DNA of 64,000 nucleotides from the NCBI GenBank assembly GCA_902777335.1, contig CACYTF010000004.1, forward strand, positions 34,059-98,058. Direction: 5' to 3'. Positions 1 through 9,837 of the stretch are shown piece after piece (position 1 is the stretch's first letter; each line of letters starts with the position of its first letter). This DNA comes from an uncultured Eubacteriales bacterium (GTDB lineage: Bacteria > Bacillota > Clostridia > Christensenellales > Aristaeellaceae). The translations under genes were made by a program, and so were the position numbers. A model generated the notes under the pieces. That model was not told where the DNA came from. It worked only from the letters and a program-made list of their open reading frames with translations, and made no database searches.

Positions 1-2
1 TC

Positions 3-1250
<1,248 letters not shown>

Positions 1251-1254
1251 ATTC

Positions 1255-1304
1255 CACAAGGGCGGCCCCCAATGGCACCGTTGCCATTGGGGGCCGCCCT
1301 TGTG
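1255..1304 (+). terminator. Intrinsic terminator of guaB
   Basis: Perfect 23-bp inverted repeat with a 4-base loop beginning 5 bases after the guaB stop, followed by a T-rich stretch (TTCTGTTTTG). Confidence 0.9.
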
Positions 1305-1324
1305 TTCTGTTTTGCGCCGGTTTT

Positions 1325-1386
1325 CCTGTCACCGGGACGGTCCTGTTGTCAGGAAAAGTTGTCAAAAGGACCGTCCCCGTGACAGG
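1325..1386. repeat. REP-like palindrome pair near the TauE gene 3' end
   Basis: Two 19-base arms (1325-1343 and 1368-1386) are inverted with one mismatch and enclose a 24-base spacer. The core CGGGACGGTCC resembles the palindromes around the transposases at 18.2 and 28.2 kb. The element ends 3 bases before the stop codon of the minus-strand permease, so it could double as that gene's terminator. Confidence 0.75.
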
Positions 1387-1389
1387 ATT

Positions 1390-2151
1390 TCAGCCCGCCA
1401 GCAGGTCCACGGCCAGCTTCACGGTCATGACGGCCAGCACGCCCAGCATCACCCAGCGGATGAAGCCCGCGCCCTTGCGCAGGGCCAGCCTCGCGCCCAG
1501 CCAGCCGCCCGCGACGGAGCAGCACATGGCCGGTATCGCCAGCGCGAACAGCACGTTGCCCGCCGCGATGCGGGTGACGAGCGAGGCGATGTTGCTGAAC
1601 AGGTTCACCGGCTTGGCCGTCGCCGAGGCCGACACCATGTCCATGCCCAAGAACGATGTGAACAGCAGTATCAGGAACGTGCCGGTGGCCGGGCCGAAGA
1701 AGCCGTCGTAGAAGCCGATGATCAGCCCGATGGCCGCGCAGAGGTACAAATCGCGCCGCACAAAGGGCCGGGAGCGCTCCGGGCCCTTGCCCCTGAGCAG
1801 CACCAGCGCCCCCACCACCGGTATCGCGAACACCATGAACACGTGCATCACCCGGTTGCCCAGGGCCATCGCCGCCCGGGTGCCCAGCCACGACCCCGGC
1901 AGCGCCAGCGCCGCCGCAATCAGCGCGGGCTTCAGCTGCAGCTTGCCGCTGCGCCAGTAGCGCACCGTGGCCGTCAGCGTGCCGAAGGTGGAGGAGAACT
2001 TGTTGTTGCCCGAGGCAAAGTCGTAGTTCAGCCCCGCCAGCGTGTAGGCCGGCAGCGTGATCAGCCCGCCGCCCCCCGCGATGGCGTCCACCGCCGCCGC
2101 CAAAAACACCATCGGCAGCACGATCATATACATCTGCGGCGTCACAAGCAT
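1390..2151 (-). CDS. TauE/SafE-family membrane permease
   Basis: Integral membrane protein of the TSUP (TauE/SafE) family, whose members export small sulfur or organic anions such as sulfite or sulfoacetate; the substrate here is unknown. About 253 residues and 7-8 hydrophobic helices. Typical family signatures are DAIAGGGGLITLPA near the N-terminus and its internal repeat GFYDGFFGPATG in the second half. The start MLVTPQ is chosen because it is preceded by a GGAGGG site; the open frame continues upstream without a better site. That ribosome site lies inside a GTGGAGA-type heptamer tract. It is divergent from the symporter at 2315. Confidence 0.88.
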   Translation of the reverse strand: MLVTPQMYMIVLPMVFLAAAVDAIAGGGGLITLPAYTLAGLNYDFASGNNKFSSTFGTLTATVRYWRSGKLQLKPALIAAALALPGSWLGTRAAMALGNRVMHVFMVFAIPVVGALVLLRGKGPERSRPFVRRDLYLCAAIGLIIGFYDGFFGPATGTFLILLFTSFLGMDMVSASATAKPVNLFSNIASLVTRIAAGNVLFALAIPAMCCSVAGGWLGARLALRKGAGFIRWVMLGVLAVMTVKLAVDLLAG

Positions 2152-2153
2152 GG

Positions 2154-2190
2154 AAATCCCTCCACTCCCCACTCTCCACTCTCCCAATAT
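2154..2190. repeat. Heptamer tract (CTCCACT-type) upstream of the TauE gene
   Basis: Imperfect heptamers CTCCACT/CCCCACT/CTCCACT lie directly before the minus-strand start at 2151. Read on the minus strand they supply the purine-rich GGAGGG ribosome site. Confidence 0.7.
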
Positions 2191-2314
2191 ACCACCCCAT
2201 TGTAAATCCCGTTGCGTATCGTGCTGTCGTTGCACCACTTTAACGCAGCAGTGGTGGCACGGTTTCGCCATATGTGTTATCATGATCCGCAGCAAATGCA
2301 AGGAGGTCTGCGAC

Positions 2315-3535
2315 ATGCAACCAAAGAAGAAGCTGGCGCTGTCCACGCAGATATTCATCGCCCTGGTGCTGGCGATCATCGCGGGCATCGCGTTTACCGG
2401 CAACCCCGGCATCGCCACCGGCTACATCAAGCCCTTCGGAACGATCTTTCTGAACCTGATCAAGTGGATCGTGTGCCCGCTGGTGTTCTTCTCGATCATG
2501 GCGGGCGTGGTCTCGATGCGCGACATCCGCAAGGTGGGGGCCATCGGCGGCAAGACCGTGGTCTACTACATGTGCACCACCGCCTTCGCGGTGGCCATCG
2601 GGCTGCTGTTTGCCAACCTGCTCAAGGGCATATTCCCGGTGCTCTCCACCACGGATCTGAGCTATGAGCCCTCGGCGACCACCGTGAACTTCATGGACAC
2701 GCTGGTGGGCATATTCCCCTCCAACTTCATCAAGCCCTTCGTGGAGGCGAACATGCTGCAGATCATCGTGGCCTCGCTGTTCATCGGCTTCGCGCTGATC
2801 CTGATCGCCGACCACCATGACATCGACTTCAAGGCCGTGGACGTGGCCAACGACATCTGCATGAAGGCCATGGAGATGATCCTGAAGCTGTCCCCCATCG
2901 GCGTGTTCTGCCTGCTGTGCCCCGTGGTGGCCGAGAACGGCCCGGCAGTGCTGGGGTCGCTGGCCAAGGTGCTGCTGGTGGCCTATCTGTGCTACGTGAT
3001 CCATGCCGTGACGGTCTACTCCGCGGCGGTGAAGGCGCTGGGCCACGTCAGCCCCATCGCGTTCTTCAGGGGCATGACGCCCGCCATCATGATGGCCTTC
3101 TCCTCCGCCTCGTCGGTGGGCACGCTGCCGCTGAACATGGAGTGCGCGCAGAAGCTGGGCGCGGACAAGGAGGTCACCTCCTTCGTGCTGCCCCTGGGCG
3201 CTACCATCAACATGGACGGCACCGCCATCTACCAGGGCGTGTGCGCGGTGTTCATCGCCTCGTGCTTCGGCATCAGCCTGACCTTCTCCCAGATGCTCAC
3301 CATCGTGCTGACCGCCACCCTCGCCTCCATCGGCACCGCCGGCGTGCCCGGCGCGGGCATGGTGATGCTGGCGATGGTGCTGCAGTCGGTGGGCCTGCCC
3401 GTGGAGGGCATCGCCCTGGTGGCCGGCGTGGACCGCATATTCGACATGGGCCGCACCGTGGTCAACATCACCGGCGACGCCTCCTGCGCCATCGTCGTGT
3501 CCGAGATGCAGCGGCGGAAGGAAGCAAGGAAGTGA
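2315..3535 (+). CDS. Dicarboxylate/amino acid:cation symporter (DAACS family)
   Basis: Secondary transporter of the glutamate/aspartate/serine-threonine symporter family (GltP/GltT/SstT type), importing acidic or small amino acids or dicarboxylates with Na+ or H+. About 406 residues with 8 helices and two re-entrant hairpins. HP1 holds the serine-rich motif SSASSVGTLPLN; transmembrane helix 7 holds NMDGTAIYQ, the cation-binding NMDGT box; HP2 and helix 8 follow with GVPGAG and DRIFDMGRTVVNITGD. The start is set at ATG 2315, 8 bases after a perfect AGGAGG; the longer open frame upstream has no such site. It is monocistronic and followed by a heptamer tract beginning at the stop codon. Substrate specificity cannot be read from sequence alone. 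Confidence 0.93.
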   Translation: MQPKKKLALSTQIFIALVLAIIAGIAFTGNPGIATGYIKPFGTIFLNLIKWIVCPLVFFSIMAGVVSMRDIRKVGAIGGKTVVYYMCTTAFAVAIGLLFANLLKGIFPVLSTTDLSYEPSATTVNFMDTLVGIFPSNFIKPFVEANMLQIIVASLFIGFALILIADHHDIDFKAVDVANDICMKAMEMILKLSPIGVFCLLCPVVAENGPAVLGSLAKVLLVAYLCYVIHAVTVYSAAVKALGHVSPIAFFRGMTPAIMMAFSSASSVGTLPLNMECAQKLGADKEVTSFVLPLGATINMDGTAIYQGVCAVFIASCFGISLTFSQMLTIVLTATLASIGTAGVPGAGMVMLAMVLQSVGLPVEGIALVAGVDRIFDMGRTVVNITGDASCAIVVSEMQRRKEARK

Positions 3536-3595
3536 GAAATGAGGAATGAGGAATGAGGAATTGTTGTTGAAATCCTGACGGATTTCTTCGATTCA

Positions 3596-3708
3596 GGGGA
3601 CCGGATTGCCACGTCGCTTACCGCAATGACAGAACGGGGCGTTTGCCCTCCGCGTGTCATTGCGAGGAAGCCGAACACCAGTGAGGCTGACGTGGCAATC
3701 CGGTCCCC
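3596..3708. repeat. Nested inverted repeat, GGGGACCGGATTGCC type
   Basis: Perfect 20-bp outer arms (3596-3615 and 3689-3708) enclose perfect 10-bp inner arms CGCAATGACA/TGTCATTGCG (3622-3631 and 3655-3664). The outer arm shares its GGGGAC start with the REP elements nearby. Confidence 0.85.
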
Positions 3709-3747
3709 GGCATTTTCCTGCTCCTCACTCCTCGCTCCTCACTTGAA

Positions 3748-3859
3748 TGAGTCACTCGGGGACAGGTTCCTGTTGACTCAAAATTGATACTTTTAGCAAG
3801 TATATATATACTGATAGTAGTAATTCTGAGTCAGTTGGAACCTGTCCCCGAGTGACTCA
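3748..3859. repeat. REP-like BIME, two inverted units
   Basis: Perfect 23-bp arms (3748-3770 and 3837-3859). Each 33-base unit is itself bounded by TGAGTCA/TGACTCA and contains the GGGGACAGGTTCCTGT core. The units are separated by an AT-rich spacer of 46 bases. The core matches the GGGGACGGTTCT core of the palindromes beside the transposases. Confidence 0.85.
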
Positions 3860-3862
3860 ATA

Positions 3863-3900
3863 ACAACGATCGAGGCACAGGGTTGTGCTTCGATCGTTGT
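3863..3900. terminator. Hairpin of uncertain role
   Basis: Perfect 11-bp arms (3863-3873 and 3890-3900) with an inner GCACA/TGTGC pairing. No clear T-tract on either side. Confidence 0.4.
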
Positions 3901-4139
3901 CACTGCAAGGATCATCCGTGTATTCCGGGCAATTCCTACTGCCTACTCCCTTATCGCCCAGCGCCACTGCACATTCACGCAGGCGCGGGCTCTGGGCGGC
4001 GCAGCCAAGTGCGCTCGCCCTCCGGCCCTTTGGGCGCTCCTATTGCCTACTCCCTGTTGGCAACTGTTCACTAACCACCAAACACTAATCACCAGCCACT
4101 CCTGGCAACTGGCTGCTGGCTGCCCCTATTGCCTATTGC

Positions 4140-4904
4140 CTATTGCCTCATCAACTCATACATCATGATCCCCGCGGCAACGGCGGCGTTCAGCGACTCC
4201 GCGCCGCCGCGCATCGGCAGCTTCACCAGCATCGTGGCGGCGCCGCGGACGGCCTGGGAGATGCCCCGGGCCTCGTTGCCGATCACCAATACGAGCTTCT
4301 CGCCGGGGGCGGGGCGGCGGTAGAAGTCCGCGCCGGCCAGGTCGCTGGCGATCACCGACCAGCCCCGATCCCGCAGGTCCATGAGCGCGGCGGGCAGGTC
4401 GTCCGAGACCATGAAGGGCACGCGAAAGCCGCTGCCCATGGCCGCCCGCTGCACCTTCGGGGAGAGCGGGTCGGCGCAGCCCGCACCGAACAGCAGGCCC
4501 TGGAAGCCCGCGGCGTCGGCGGTGCGCCAGATGGTGCCCACGTTGCCCGGGTCCTGGGTGCCGTCCAGCGCCACGACGCGCGCCGGGGCATCCGCCAGCG
4601 GCAGCGGCGAAGGCAGATCGAAGCTGGCGCAGATGCCCTGGGGCGTGCGGGTGTCGCAGACGGCCTCCAGCACCCCGCCCGGCACGGCGAAGCACCGCGC
4701 CCCGGCGGCCTCGAAGGGCTGCGCGTCGGCGGCCCGGCTCTCCTCCACCAGCAGGTCGCGAATCGTCAGGCCGCACTTTACTGCCTCGCGCAGCATGACC
4801 TCGCCCTCCACCAAAATGCGGCCCTCAGCCTCGCGGCCCTTGCGCTCCCGCAGCGATTTCATCGCGCGGACGAGCGGGTTTTTCATACTGGTGATGCGTT
4901 CCAT
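4140..4904 (-). CDS. SpoU/TrmH-family RNA 2'-O-methyltransferase
   Basis: SPOUT-class enzyme that transfers methyl from SAM to a ribose 2'-OH in rRNA or tRNA. An N-terminal substrate-binding domain (residues 1-90, beginning MERITSMKNPLV as in YsgA/RlmB-like proteins) precedes the SpoU domain with its three motifs: DGTQDPGNVGTIWRTADAAG, VLVIGNEARGIS and LPMRGGAESLNAAVAAGIMMYE. About 254 residues, normal for the family. ATG 4904 lies 6 bases after a GGAGGG; upstream in-frame sequence belongs to the comF coding region. It is the last gene of the panT-coaX-recD2-comF operon. The stop TAG and final codons lie inside a CCTATTG heptamer tract. Confidence 0.92.
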   Translation of the reverse strand: MERITSMKNPLVRAMKSLRERKGREAEGRILVEGEVMLREAVKCGLTIRDLLVEESRAADAQPFEAAGARCFAVPGGVLEAVCDTRTPQGICASFDLPSPLPLADAPARVVALDGTQDPGNVGTIWRTADAAGFQGLLFGAGCADPLSPKVQRAAMGSGFRVPFMVSDDLPAALMDLRDRGWSVIASDLAGADFYRRPAPGEKLVLVIGNEARGISQAVRGAATMLVKLPMRGGAESLNAAVAAGIMMYELMRQ

Positions 4905-4923
4905 GATGACCCTCCGATCATCC

Positions 4924-5598
4924 CTATTTATCATTCCTCGCCTCCGCGTAGCACAGCAGCACCACCGACGCGGCGCCGCCCTCCCGCAGCGCGGCGGCGC
5001 AGGCGTTGGCCGTCGCGCCGGTGGTGCACACGTCGTCCACCAGCAGAAGGCGCATGCCGGCCACATCCCGGACGAGCGCAAAGGCGTTCTCCAGATTGCT
5101 CTGCCGCTCGGCGTTCGACAGCAGCGCCTGCTGGGCCGTGTCCCGCACGCGCTCCAGCGCGTCGATCCGCGGCAGCGCCAGCGCCGCGGCCACCCGCTCC
5201 GCCAGCAGCGCGGCGTGGTTGCCGCCGCGCTCCCGAAGGCGCTTCTTGTGCATCGGCACCGGCACCACGCCGTCGAGCTCAAGCGGCCGCAGGCCGGACA
5301 GCGCGCCGACCATCGCCCGGGCCATCGGCTCGGCCAGCTGCCACGCGCTGTGGTACTTCAGATGGTGCACCATGCCGGCCACCGGCCCGCCGTAGCGATA
5401 GCCGAAGGCCGCGCCGTCGATCAGGCCGCCCCGGGGCGGCTGGCCCGCGCCGTACCAGCGCCGGGCCAGCTCCACCCGGCAGTCCTCGCAGAGCCAGTCC
5501 CGCTCGAAGCCCGCCTGCGAGCCGCAGCCCATGCACAGCGTCCTTCTGGGGTAGACCAGGTTCACAAGCTCCCGCGCCGGGCGCTTCAGCCACACCAT
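4924..5598 (-). CDS. comF: ComF-family phosphoribosyltransferase-like protein
   Basis: ComFC-type protein needed for natural DNA uptake in transformable Bacillota, probably for handling incoming single-stranded DNA. A four-cysteine zinc-ribbon-like N-terminus (CMGCG...CEDC, residues 22-42) is followed by a type I PRTase domain with the PRPP-binding motif LLLVDDVCTTGATANAC near the C-terminus. About 224 residues, usual size. ATG 5598 overlaps the recD2 stop; a GTG three bases upstream is also possible. It is translationally coupled to recD2 and 19 bases before the methyltransferase. The window also holds a type IV pilus operon, so a transformation link is possible but unproven. Confidence 0.9.
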   Translation of the reverse strand: MVWLKRPARELVNLVYPRRTLCMGCGSQAGFERDWLCEDCRVELARRWYGAGQPPRGGLIDGAAFGYRYGGPVAGMVHHLKYHSAWQLAEPMARAMVGALSGLRPLELDGVVPVPMHKKRLRERGGNHAALLAERVAAALALPRIDALERVRDTAQQALLSNAERQSNLENAFALVRDVAGMRLLLVDDVCTTGATANACAAALREGGAASVVLLCYAEARNDK

Positions 5599-7793
5599 CA
5601 CATTTCACCTCGCAGCCGCCGCTCCAGCGCGCTGTAGCGGCGGGTGATGCGGTTGTTGTCCACCATGCCCCGCAGGCACGACTCCCGGCCCACCAGCACC
5701 ACCAGGCGCTTGGCCCGGGTGACGGCGGTGTACAGCAGGTTTCGGGTCATCAGCATCGGCGGCCCGCTGATCAGCGGCATCACCACCGCGTCGAACTCGC
5801 TGCCCTGGCTCTTGTGCACCGACATGCAGTAGGCCAGCTCCAGGTCCTCCAGCAGCGACTCGTCGTACTCGGCCACCCGCCCGTCGTCGTACTCCACGGT
5901 CAGCGCCCGGGCCCGGCGGTCCACGGCCAGTATGTAGCCGATGTCGCCGTTGAACACGCCCTTGCCCTCCTCGTCGCCGCGGGTCCAGTCCAGGTCGTAG
6001 TTGTTGCGCACCTGCATCACCTTGTCGCCCCGGCGGAAGATCTCCCCGGCGCGGCTGATCTCCGGCAGGCCCTGGGCCGGCGGGTTCAGCGCCTGCTGCA
6101 GCAGCGCGTTCAGCGCGAACACGCCCACGTCGCCCCGCTTCATCGGGGCCATCACCTGGATGTCCCGCAGGCTGTCCAGCCCCATGTAGGCCGGCAGCCG
6201 CTTCTGAACCAGCGCCACCACCGAATCCGCCGCCTCGGCAGGGGTCTGGCGGCGCTCCATGAAGAAGTCGGTGCCCCGGTTGCGGATCTCCGGATACTCG
6301 CCCCGGTTGATCCTGTGGGCGTTCACGACGATCTGGCTCTGCCTGGCCTGGCGGAAGATCTCCGTCAGGCGCGTCACGCGCAGCACATCGGCGTCGATCA
6401 TGTCCCGCAGCACGTTGCCCGCGCCCACGGACGGCAGCTGGTCCACGTCGCCCACCAGCACCAGCCGCGTGCCGGGCCGCAGCGCGGTCAGCAGCGCGCG
6501 CATCAGGAAGATGTCCACCATGGACATCTCGTCCACGATCACCACGTCGGCGTCGACGGGGTTGTCCGCGTCCCTTCCAAAGCCCAGGCCGTCGCCGCTG
6601 TACTCCAGCAGCCGGTGGATCGTGCGGGCGGAGCAGCCGGTGGCCTCGCTCATGCGCTTGGCGGCGCGGCCCGTGGGCGCGCACAGCTCCACCCGCCCCA
6701 GCGGGCTCAGCAGGCGGATGATCACGTTGATGGACGTGGTCTTGCCGGTGCCCGGCCCGCCGGTGATGATGCACACGCCCTCCGTCATCGCGGCCAGCGC
6801 GGCCTGGCGCTGCTCGTCGCACAGCGACACGCCCAGCTTCTCCTCCTGCCGGGCGATCCTCTGAAGCGCCTCGTCCCGGCTGAGATCGGCCTGCCGCACG
6901 CTGCTCACCTGCCGCAGCAGCAGCCGCGCGGTCTCGCTCTCGGCCAGGTGCAGCGCGGGCAGGTACACCGCGTCGTCCTCGCCCACGCGCTGGGCGATCA
7001 GCTGGCCCTCCAGCACCAGGCCGCGGATCACGTCCTCCGCCAGCGCGGCGTCCGCGCCCAGTATCTCCGCCGCCCGCTGGATGAGCAGCGGCCTGGGCAG
7101 GTACATGTGGCCCCCGTTGCCGGCGGCCTCGGACAGCACGTACTTTACGCCGCTGCGCAGCCGGAACTCCGACTCCCGGCCGAAGCCCATGCTCATGGCG
7201 ATCCCGTCCGCGGTGCGAAAGCCCACGCCGTTGATCTCATCCACCAGCCGGTAGGGGTTGGCGCGCAGCACCTGCTCGGTGGTGTCGCCATAGGCGCGGT
7301 AGATCTTCATCGAGAGCGCCGGCGACAGGCCGTAGCCCTGCAGGAAGATCATCGTATTGCGCACGTCGTTCTGCTCCGCGAAGGATTCCGCGATCATCGC
7401 CGCCCGCTTCGGGCCGATACCGCTCACCTCCATCAGCCGCTCGGGCTGGCTCTCCAGCACGTCCAGCGCCCGCGCGCCGAAGGTGTCCACGATCAGCTTC
7501 GCGGTGGCCGGGCCGATGCCCCGGATCAGGCCGGACGCCAAAAACCGCTCCACTCCGGAGCGGGTTTCGGGGCGGGTGGCCTCGTAGGAAGCCACCCGAA
7601 TCTGTTTGCCATAGTCCTTGTGCTCGGTCAGCTCGCCGTCAAATATGGCGTGCTCGCCCGCGGAGAGGAAGGGCATGACGCCCACCGCGCTGATGCGGCT
7701 TCTGTCGCCGTCCAGCTTGACGGACGCCACGGTCCAGCCGTTCTGGTCGTTGCGAAAGACGATGTCCTCCACCGTTCCCTCAAACTTCGACAT
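5598..7793 (-). CDS. recD2: RecD2-type 5'-3' DNA helicase
   Basis: ATP-dependent superfamily 1B helicase with 5'-3' polarity that acts without RecBC in replication-fork and repair processing. The 731 residues show an OB-like N-terminus, tandem helix-hairpin-helix motifs (GIGPATA and VSGIGPKRAA, residues 90-140), Walker A GGPGTGKTT (about residue 345), Walker B VIVDEMSM, VGDVDQLPSVGAGNVL, and the C-terminal UvrD_C_2 motif SVHKSQGSEFD. The length and the long N-terminal domain separate RecD2 from enterobacterial RecD. It starts 15 bases after coaX with a GAGG site and ends overlapping comF. No addAB genes occur in the window. Confidence 0.95.
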   Translation of the reverse strand: MSKFEGTVEDIVFRNDQNGWTVASVKLDGDRSRISAVGVMPFLSAGEHAIFDGELTEHKDYGKQIRVASYEATRPETRSGVERFLASGLIRGIGPATAKLIVDTFGARALDVLESQPERLMEVSGIGPKRAAMIAESFAEQNDVRNTMIFLQGYGLSPALSMKIYRAYGDTTEQVLRANPYRLVDEINGVGFRTADGIAMSMGFGRESEFRLRSGVKYVLSEAAGNGGHMYLPRPLLIQRAAEILGADAALAEDVIRGLVLEGQLIAQRVGEDDAVYLPALHLAESETARLLLRQVSSVRQADLSRDEALQRIARQEEKLGVSLCDEQRQAALAAMTEGVCIITGGPGTGKTTSINVIIRLLSPLGRVELCAPTGRAAKRMSEATGCSARTIHRLLEYSGDGLGFGRDADNPVDADVVIVDEMSMVDIFLMRALLTALRPGTRLVLVGDVDQLPSVGAGNVLRDMIDADVLRVTRLTEIFRQARQSQIVVNAHRINRGEYPEIRNRGTDFFMERRQTPAEAADSVVALVQKRLPAYMGLDSLRDIQVMAPMKRGDVGVFALNALLQQALNPPAQGLPEISRAGEIFRRGDKVMQVRNNYDLDWTRGDEEGKGVFNGDIGYILAVDRRARALTVEYDDGRVAEYDESLLEDLELAYCMSVHKSQGSEFDAVVMPLISGPPMLMTRNLLYTAVTRAKRLVVLVGRESCLRGMVDNNRITRRYSALERRLRGEM

Positions 7794-7808
7794 GGCGCGG
7801 CCTCGCTT

Positions 7809-8582
7809 TCAGACATTCGCGTTCTTCTCGTAGATCAGCCGCAGGCCCTTCAGCGTCAGCAGGCCGTCCATCACGTCGATCACGCTGGACTCCCCGGCCA
7901 CCAGCACGGCCAGGCCGCCGGTGGCGATCACCTTGATGTCCGGCACGCCCATCTCCTTCTTCATGCGGTTCACCAGGTACTTGATCTGCCCGATGTAGCC
8001 GTAGACGATGCCCGCCTGCATGTTGGTGACGGTGTTGCGCCCGATGACCCCCTCCGGCTTGATCAGCTCGAACCGGGGCAGCTTGGCGGTGTTCTCGGTG
8101 AGCGCGTCGGCGGCCAGCTTCAGGCCCGGGCAGATCGCGCCGCCCAGGAACTCGCCCTTGGCCGATATGGCGCCGAAGGACGTGGCCGTGCCGAAGTCGA
8201 TGGTGATGCAGGGCCCGCCGTACAGCTCGTAGGCGGCCACCGCGTTGGCGATGCGGTCGCTGCCCAGCTCCCGCGGGTTTTCGTATTTGATGTTGATGCC
8301 GGTCTTCACGCCGGGCTCGATCTTCATCGGTTCCATGCCGAAGTAGTTGCGGCACATGTGCTCGATGGTGAAGTTGATCTGCGGCACCACCGACGACATC
8401 ATGACGCCCTTGACCTCACTTCGGTCGATGCCGTGGTAGTCCAGCAGCTTCATCAGCGACATGCCGTACTCGTCCGACGTGCGGTTGCGATTGGTGGACA
8501 GCCGCCAGTACTGCTTCATCTCCGCGCCGTCGAACAGGGCGGTCTTCATATTGGTGTTGCCGATGTCCAGGGTCAGTATCAT
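7809..8582 (-). CDS. coaX: Type III pantothenate kinase
   Basis: Phosphorylates pantothenate to 4'-phosphopantothenate, the first step of coenzyme A synthesis; type III enzymes need a monovalent cation and escape CoA feedback. The ASKHA fold is shown by the phosphate-1 motif LDIGNTNMK (residues 4-12), GSDRIANAVAA and the catalytic-aspartate motif ITIDFGTATSF, and GGAICPGLKLA. It is 257 residues, full length. A GGAGGG site precedes the start. It follows the putative pantothenate ECF S-component by 18 bases, which pairs uptake with the first committed step. Confidence 0.95.
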   Translation of the reverse strand: MILTLDIGNTNMKTALFDGAEMKQYWRLSTNRNRTSDEYGMSLMKLLDYHGIDRSEVKGVMMSSVVPQINFTIEHMCRNYFGMEPMKIEPGVKTGINIKYENPRELGSDRIANAVAAYELYGGPCITIDFGTATSFGAISAKGEFLGGAICPGLKLAADALTENTAKLPRFELIKPEGVIGRNTVTNMQAGIVYGYIGQIKYLVNRMKKEMGVPDIKVIATGGLAVLVAGESSVIDVMDGLLTLKGLRLIYEKNANV

Positions 8583-8600
8583 GGATGGGCCCTCCGTCCG

Positions 8601-9206
8601 TCAGTGTTCCTGAATGAATCCCGCCTTGTACAGCGCGAAGCCGATCGCGCCGGACAGCACGGTGGATACGATCATCTCCACGAGGCCGTTGACGCCGACC
8701 GCCGCGACGATGTAGGTGAGCATGCCGCGCCCGGCCATCGACGCGCGCATGTACTCGGTGCCGCCGAACAGCCACACCAGGCTGGTCATGAACAGCAGCG
8801 TGTTCAGAAACGCGGCCATGAAGCCGGTGGCGGCGCAGCAGAACGATATGTTCAGCTTCAGGCGATTCCACATCAGCCTGAACAGCCAGCCCAGCGCCAG
8901 CCCGTCGATCAGCCGCGGGAAGAAGCGCTGCACAAAGGCCAGGAACGGGTTGATGCCGGCCAGCGCCGCGCCCATGCCGGAAAAGCCGCAGATGCCGAAG
9001 CACTGCAAGAAGCTGATCAGGCCGAAGGCCCCGCCCACGATGGCCCCGCCCACCGGGCCGATGGTCATGGCGGCGATGGCCACGGGGATCATGTTGAAGG
9101 TGATGGACAGCCCGGCGGGCTGCGGGATGTTGACGTAGCCGAGGATCACCAGCACGGCGATCAGCATGGGGATCAGCACAAAGGTACGCGTTGAAAGCTT
9201 TTTCAT
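8601..9206 (-). CDS. ECF transporter S-component, probably for pantothenate
   Basis: Membrane substrate-capture subunit (about 201 residues, six helices) of an energy-coupling-factor vitamin transporter. The S-component would dock on a shared EcfAA'T module encoded elsewhere. Glycine-rich stretches such as AAMTIGPVGGAIVGGAFGL and a basic N-terminus MKKLSTR are typical. Pantothenate is inferred from the adjacent coaX, the usual context of PanT-type S-components; the fold alone does not fix the ligand. ATG 9206 has GGAGG 8 bases upstream. It is the first gene of a five-gene operon. Confidence 0.82.
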   Translation of the reverse strand: MKKLSTRTFVLIPMLIAVLVILGYVNIPQPAGLSITFNMIPVAIAAMTIGPVGGAIVGGAFGLISFLQCFGICGFSGMGAALAGINPFLAFVQRFFPRLIDGLALGWLFRLMWNRLKLNISFCCAATGFMAAFLNTLLFMTSLVWLFGGTEYMRASMAGRGMLTYIVAAVGVNGLVEMIVSTVLSGAIGFALYKAGFIQEH

Positions 9207-9299
9207 GTTTCATTCCTCCGCTCGAGTTCATTGAATGATACCCTACGAAAATTAGAAAAGGGTTTCCTGTTCGGCTCCTTTTGGGATGCCGACACCGCA

Positions 9300-9328
9300 A
9301 TTATAGCATATTATCCGCCAGCAACAAA
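9300..9328 (-). promoter_or_regulatory. Promoter of the panT-coaX operon
   Basis: On the minus strand TTTGTT (9323-9328), a 17-base spacer and TATAAT (9300-9305). This gives a leader of roughly 85 bases with a modest hairpin; no known riboswitch was recognised in it. Confidence 0.65.
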
Positions 9329-9353
9329 CCACATCGTGTTAAAAAGAATTTAC

Positions 9354-9382
9354 TTGTCTGTCAGCACAAACCATACTATAAT
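9354..9382 (+). promoter_or_regulatory. Promoter of the cupin gene
   Basis: TTGTCT (9354-9359), a 17-base spacer and a consensus TATAAT (9377-9382), 50 bases before the cupin start. Confidence 0.75.
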
Positions 9383-9431
9383 GGCGTTGCAGATCACCGG
9401 CGCAGCGCCGGATCGGATGGGAGGCCGTATC

Positions 9432-9773
9432 ATGATTACACGCAAGGAACAGCAGGCCCACAGCGTGCGCGAATTTATGCGCGGGGGCAAGAAGTTCGTA
9501 CAGCACACCGAGCTGTCCGCGCAGCTGCCGGAGCGCCTGCGCATATTCAACCTGTTGACGCTGATCCCCGGGGCGTCCATCGGCTATCACGTGCACGAGA
9601 ACGAGTCGGAGATGTTCTACTTCATCGAGGGCAACGGCCGCGTGCAGGACGACGACGCGTTCTACGACATCACCGCCGGCGATTCCATGGCCACCTTCAG
9701 CGGCCACGGCCACGCGGTGGAGAACACCGGCGACACCGACCTGGTGATCCTCGCCACCATCGTGAAGGACTGA
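9432..9773 (+). CDS. Small single-domain cupin protein
   Basis: A 113-residue protein that is almost entirely one beta-barrel cupin domain. The metal-binding motif 1 is GYHVHENESEMFYFIEG (two His, one Glu) and motif 2 is GDSMATFSGHGHAVEN with the fourth ligand. Cupins of this size may be isomerases, epimerases or ligand sensors; nothing here fixes the reaction. The ATG at 9432 is 6 bases after GGGAGG. It has its own promoter and a strong hairpin after it, so it is probably monocistronic, divergent from the panT operon. Confidence 0.85.
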   Translation: MITRKEQQAHSVREFMRGGKKFVQHTELSAQLPERLRIFNLLTLIPGASIGYHVHENESEMFYFIEGNGRVQDDDAFYDITAGDSMATFSGHGHAVENTGDTDLVILATIVKD

Positions 9774-9784
9774 CGCCTCGCACA

Positions 9785-9831
9785 CAACGATATGCCCCGG
9801 CGCGACATCATCGCGCCGGGGCATATCGTTG
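9785..9831. terminator. Bidirectional terminator between cupin and PHP genes
   Basis: Perfect 21-bp arms with a 5-base loop, between the cupin stop and the stop of the converging PHP gene. The T-run is weak on both sides. Confidence 0.8.
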
Positions 9832-9837
9832 TTCGGG

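Larger units (their letters stand above)
3536..4139. repeat. Gene-free mosaic of heptamer tracts and nested palindromes
   Basis: No gene is seen in these 604 bases. In order: GAGGAAT heptamers from the stop codon (to about 3563); an 18-base hairpin GAAATCCTGACGGATTTC (3569-3586); a nested inverted repeat (3596-3708); CCTCACT heptamers (about 3720-3744); a REP pair (3748-3859); an 11-bp-arm hairpin (3863-3900); then degenerate heptamers such as CACTAAC/CACCAAA/CACTAAT and CCTATTG running into the stop codon of the next gene. Confidence 0.8.

Noticed and set aside
4143..9194. Very long plus-strand open frame opposite the panT-trmH operon
   Set aside because: It is an antisense shadow of five well-supported minus-strand genes in GC-rich DNA; its translation is His/Arg/Gln-rich without any domain.
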